A stretch of DNA of 7,318 nt, from positions 24,641-31,958 of the forward strand of contig PKWH01000090.1 in the NCBI GenBank assembly GCA_003131985.1, read 5' to 3'. Position 1 is the first letter of the stretch. Each line of letters opens with the position of its first letter. Below the pieces are notes generated by a model. That model saw only the letters and a list, made by a program, of their open reading frames with translations. It made no database searches and was not told the DNA's origin. Positions 5,781 through 7,318 of the stretch are shown here, one piece after another. The translations under genes were made by a program, and so were the position numbers. This DNA is from Acidobacteriota bacterium. Its GTDB lineage: Bacteria; Acidobacteriota; Terriglobia; Acidiferrales; UBA7541.

Positions 5781-5822
5781 GATCGGGGGCGAGGCGGGAG
5801 TTGGGCGGGATTGGTGTCATTG

Positions 5823-7318
5823 CTAGCGTTCCATTAGGCTGGGTTTGCGCGGCGTCATGACTGGGACGACGACGGGCGGCGTGATGAATTCGCGGAGTTT
5901 TTGGCGTTGGAGGAAGGCGAAGAAAAGGGCCTCCGCTGACAATCCTGCGAGGATTCCGACCAGCAGCGCTTGGTTCCCGTTCCACTGCGAGGAAATGTTA
6001 AGCGCCCACGGAACCAAAAGCGCGCCGAGCGCGAAAGTGCGAACGCCCATAAACCTGGCTAGCGCGGCGAGCACGAAGCCGGCGCACACGTAAAAAACAA
6101 TCAAATACAAAAACGCGGAGAGGAGCGGACGGCGCGTGCGCCGCAGATTCATCCACTGCAGGTACAAAACATCGCGGGTAATCCACCCCGCGCAAAAGGC
6201 AACCTCGAGTAGCGCCGACGCGATGCTCCAGTATTCGAGAGGCTGGCGATAGATCCGAATCAGCTCAACGATCGCGAGGCCAGCGAGAATGATTCCGCCG
6301 AGCACGTATGGCGCCGGCCAGAGGCTGGCCCACCAGCCTGCGGCAGCGTCGCCCAAGGCGCCCACTTTCCTGCGCACGCGTGCACGATTGCGCAGCAATA
6401 GCACGCCAAGTACAAAAAATATCAAAACGCTGGCGTACAGAAGTGACAGTTCTATTTCGGCGGGCTGCAGAGTGGAGTATCCTTGGAGAGTATTCCCTAC
6501 GAATATGGGCATTCCGGTCGGAGCCTTCCAGTTGAAAAAGCCCAGAACGAGAATGTTCAGATAGAGCGCGAAGCAGAACGCCTGAACCGGAGAATAAATT
6601 TCGTACACCGAAGGGTCGCGCTTCAAGTTGCACGTGATGCCCAACAAAAACCAAACCGTAAAAATAGCATATAGGACGAGGAGCACGGGAAGATGCGCTA
6701 GCGATTGGCCAAAGAAGAAATCATAGGTGTGCATCCAATCTGGCCCGTGAGGAACAACGGAAATGCCCGCAAACGGACTAAACATCTGGAGTTGCCAATT
6801 CGACTTAACTCCGCCGGTATAGGTCGAAGTGAACCCGACCAATACTAGATAGATGAATATCACCACGGCTGAGGTGCCGCGACCGAGCATCATGGAAGCC
6901 AGCACCGCAAAGGCGTGGTATGCGATGCATCCGAGAAAAAGAATGAGATACGCTTGCACGAAAAGCCAAACGCTAAAGTGAGCGGCCATCGCGGCGAAGA
7001 CAGCCAAAGGCATCAAGCAGAGGACGACGAAATACGCCATGAGCGGCGCACCGAAGAGTTTTCCTAGCGCAAGCTCCAGCGAAGTGAGCCGGGTGACGCG
7101 CTGGTAATCGAAGGTGTTCAACTCTTTTTCGCGATGAACCGATTGCAGGCACGATATTCCGCCGCCGATCAGGAGAATTATTGTCTGCAGACTGAACGCA
7201 AATGTGAAGAGGGCCGCGCTGCCCGTGTCGTTCCCTGGGCCATAGGCATAAAACGACCACATGGTCAGCGAAATGGCGGCGCAGATGATGGCGGCGGCGA
7301 TGGCGCGGCCGGGGCGCA
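5823..7318 (-). CDS. ABC-2-type transporter permease, polytopic membrane protein, 5'-truncated by the window edge
   Basis: The visible part is 497 residues. The frame stays open from the ATG at 7262 to the right edge, and the 18 residues before it (RPGRAIAAAIICAAISLT) complete a membrane helix, so the true start lies outside the window. About 12-13 hydrophobic segments are visible. After the second helix comes HREKELNTFDYQRVTRLTSLELALGKLFGAP, the cytoplasmic signature of ABC-2 export permeases (REKE...T-L...GK), where the protein couples to its ATPase. By family it would be the membrane subunit of an exporter, often for lipids, polysaccharide, drugs or peptides; the substrate is unknown. No ATP-binding subunit is visible; one may lie upstream, beyond 7318. 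The C-terminus is short and basic (PRKPSLMER). It converges on the response regulator across the repeat region. Family call is fairly sure, function is not. Confidence 0.85.
   Translation of the reverse strand, partial: RPGRAIAAAIICAAISLTMWSFYAYGPGNDTGSAALFTFAFSLQTIILLIGGGISCLQSVHREKELNTFDYQRVTRLTSLELALGKLFGAPLMAYFVVLCLMPLAVFAAMAAHFSVWLFVQAYLILFLGCIAYHAFAVLASMMLGRGTSAVVIFIYLVLVGFTSTYTGGVKSNWQLQMFSPFAGISVVPHGPDWMHTYDFFFGQSLAHLPVLLVLYAIFTVWFLLGITCNLKRDPSVYEIYSPVQAFCFALYLNILVLGFFNWKAPTGMPIFVGNTLQGYSTLQPAEIELSLLYASVLIFFVLGVLLLRNRARVRRKVGALGDAAAGWWASLWPAPYVLGGIILAGLAIVELIRIYRQPLEYWSIASALLEVAFCAGWITRDVLYLQWMNLRRTRRPLLSAFLYLIVFYVCAGFVLAALARFMGVRTFALGALLVPWALNISSQWNGNQALLVGILAGLSAEALFFAFLQRQKLREFITPPVVVPVMTPRKPSLMER

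Larger units (their letters stand above)
5153..5822. other. Repeat-filled non-coding region between convergent genes
   Basis: 670 bp between the stop of the response regulator and the stop of the permease gene. It is made almost entirely of palindromic or duplicated blocks, listed separately. Order, left to right: R1 copy (from 5133, inside the upstream gene), R2 copy, R1 copy overlapping its end, R3 copy, degenerate tandem units, R4 pair, R3 copy, R2 copy. Small frames here read through the repeats and show no domain-like content. The arms are GC-rich and could end transcription from both sides without U-tracts, but this is inference. Confidence 0.8.

Noticed and set aside
5274..5782. Small open frames of 60-118 codons in the repeat region, both strands
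   Set aside because: They are translations of GC-rich palindromic repeats with no ribosome sites and no domain-like sequence.
3508..5985. An 825-codon open frame on the minus strand, antisense to the kinase and regulator
   Set aside because: It lies opposite two well-supported genes, its translation is Ser/Arg/Ala-rich with no domain, it runs through the intergenic repeats and into the permease gene, and long antisense frames are expected in GC-rich coding DNA.
7260..7262. ATG at 7262 as start of the permease
   Set aside because: The frame continues to the window edge and the residues before the ATG form the first half of a membrane helix, so the gene is cut by the edge.

Overview
The window is GC-rich, densely coded bacterial chromosome. 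Its protein families and intergenic repeats suggest a soil-type Acidobacteriota (Terriglobia/Acidobacteriales-like) genome. Pointers are a DUF2934-Hsp20 fusion, a small degenerate receiver with the 'ILVVGH...LLVSIALSEATLWLP' pattern, a divergent Lgt with the 'GRIGCFLSGDGDYG' motif, and palindromic 'GTAGCGGC.../GTAGGGGCGC.../GGAGTGCGG...' repeats between genes. The taxonomic call is inference from remembered family patterns; no rRNA or tRNA is present to confirm it.

Layout. (i) 1-726 (+): 3' part of a divergent prolipoprotein diacylglyceryl transferase (lgt) whose start lies off the left edge. (ii) 754-2095 (-): a probable two-gene operon, convergent with lgt. The upstream gene is a receiver-like protein lacking the canonical phosphorylation residues; the downstream gene is a DUF2934 plus alpha-crystallin/Hsp20-like protein with a very strong Shine-Dalgarno. 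(iii) 2096-2758: a divergent, relatively AT-rich intergenic region with a 12-bp perfect inverted repeat and a candidate promoter for the genes to its right. (iv) 2759-5152 (+): a complete two-component pair, a soluble PAS-PAS-HisKA_3-HATPase sensor kinase followed 42 bp later by its NarL/FixJ-type response regulator. (v) 5153-5822: a 670-bp non-coding region between convergent genes, packed with four classes of palindromic or duplicated repeats. The first repeat copy runs into the last codons of the response regulator gene. (vi) 5823-7318 (-): a polytopic ABC-2-type transporter permease that stays open past the right edge.

How it may work together. The kinase and regulator form a self-contained phosphorelay: cytosolic PAS-sensed signal, His324, Asp72, DNA binding. 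The minus-strand pair diverges from it across a shared regulatory region. Its receiver-like protein carries Glu where the phospho-Asp should be, beside a chaperone-like protein, which suggests a stress-linked module, but nothing here proves the two operons interact. No transposase, CRISPR array, phage gene or RNA gene was seen. The best candidates for undescribed biology are the structured repeat cluster, which includes a hairpin pair whose only differences are base-pair-preserving, and the pseudoreceiver/Hsp20 operon.
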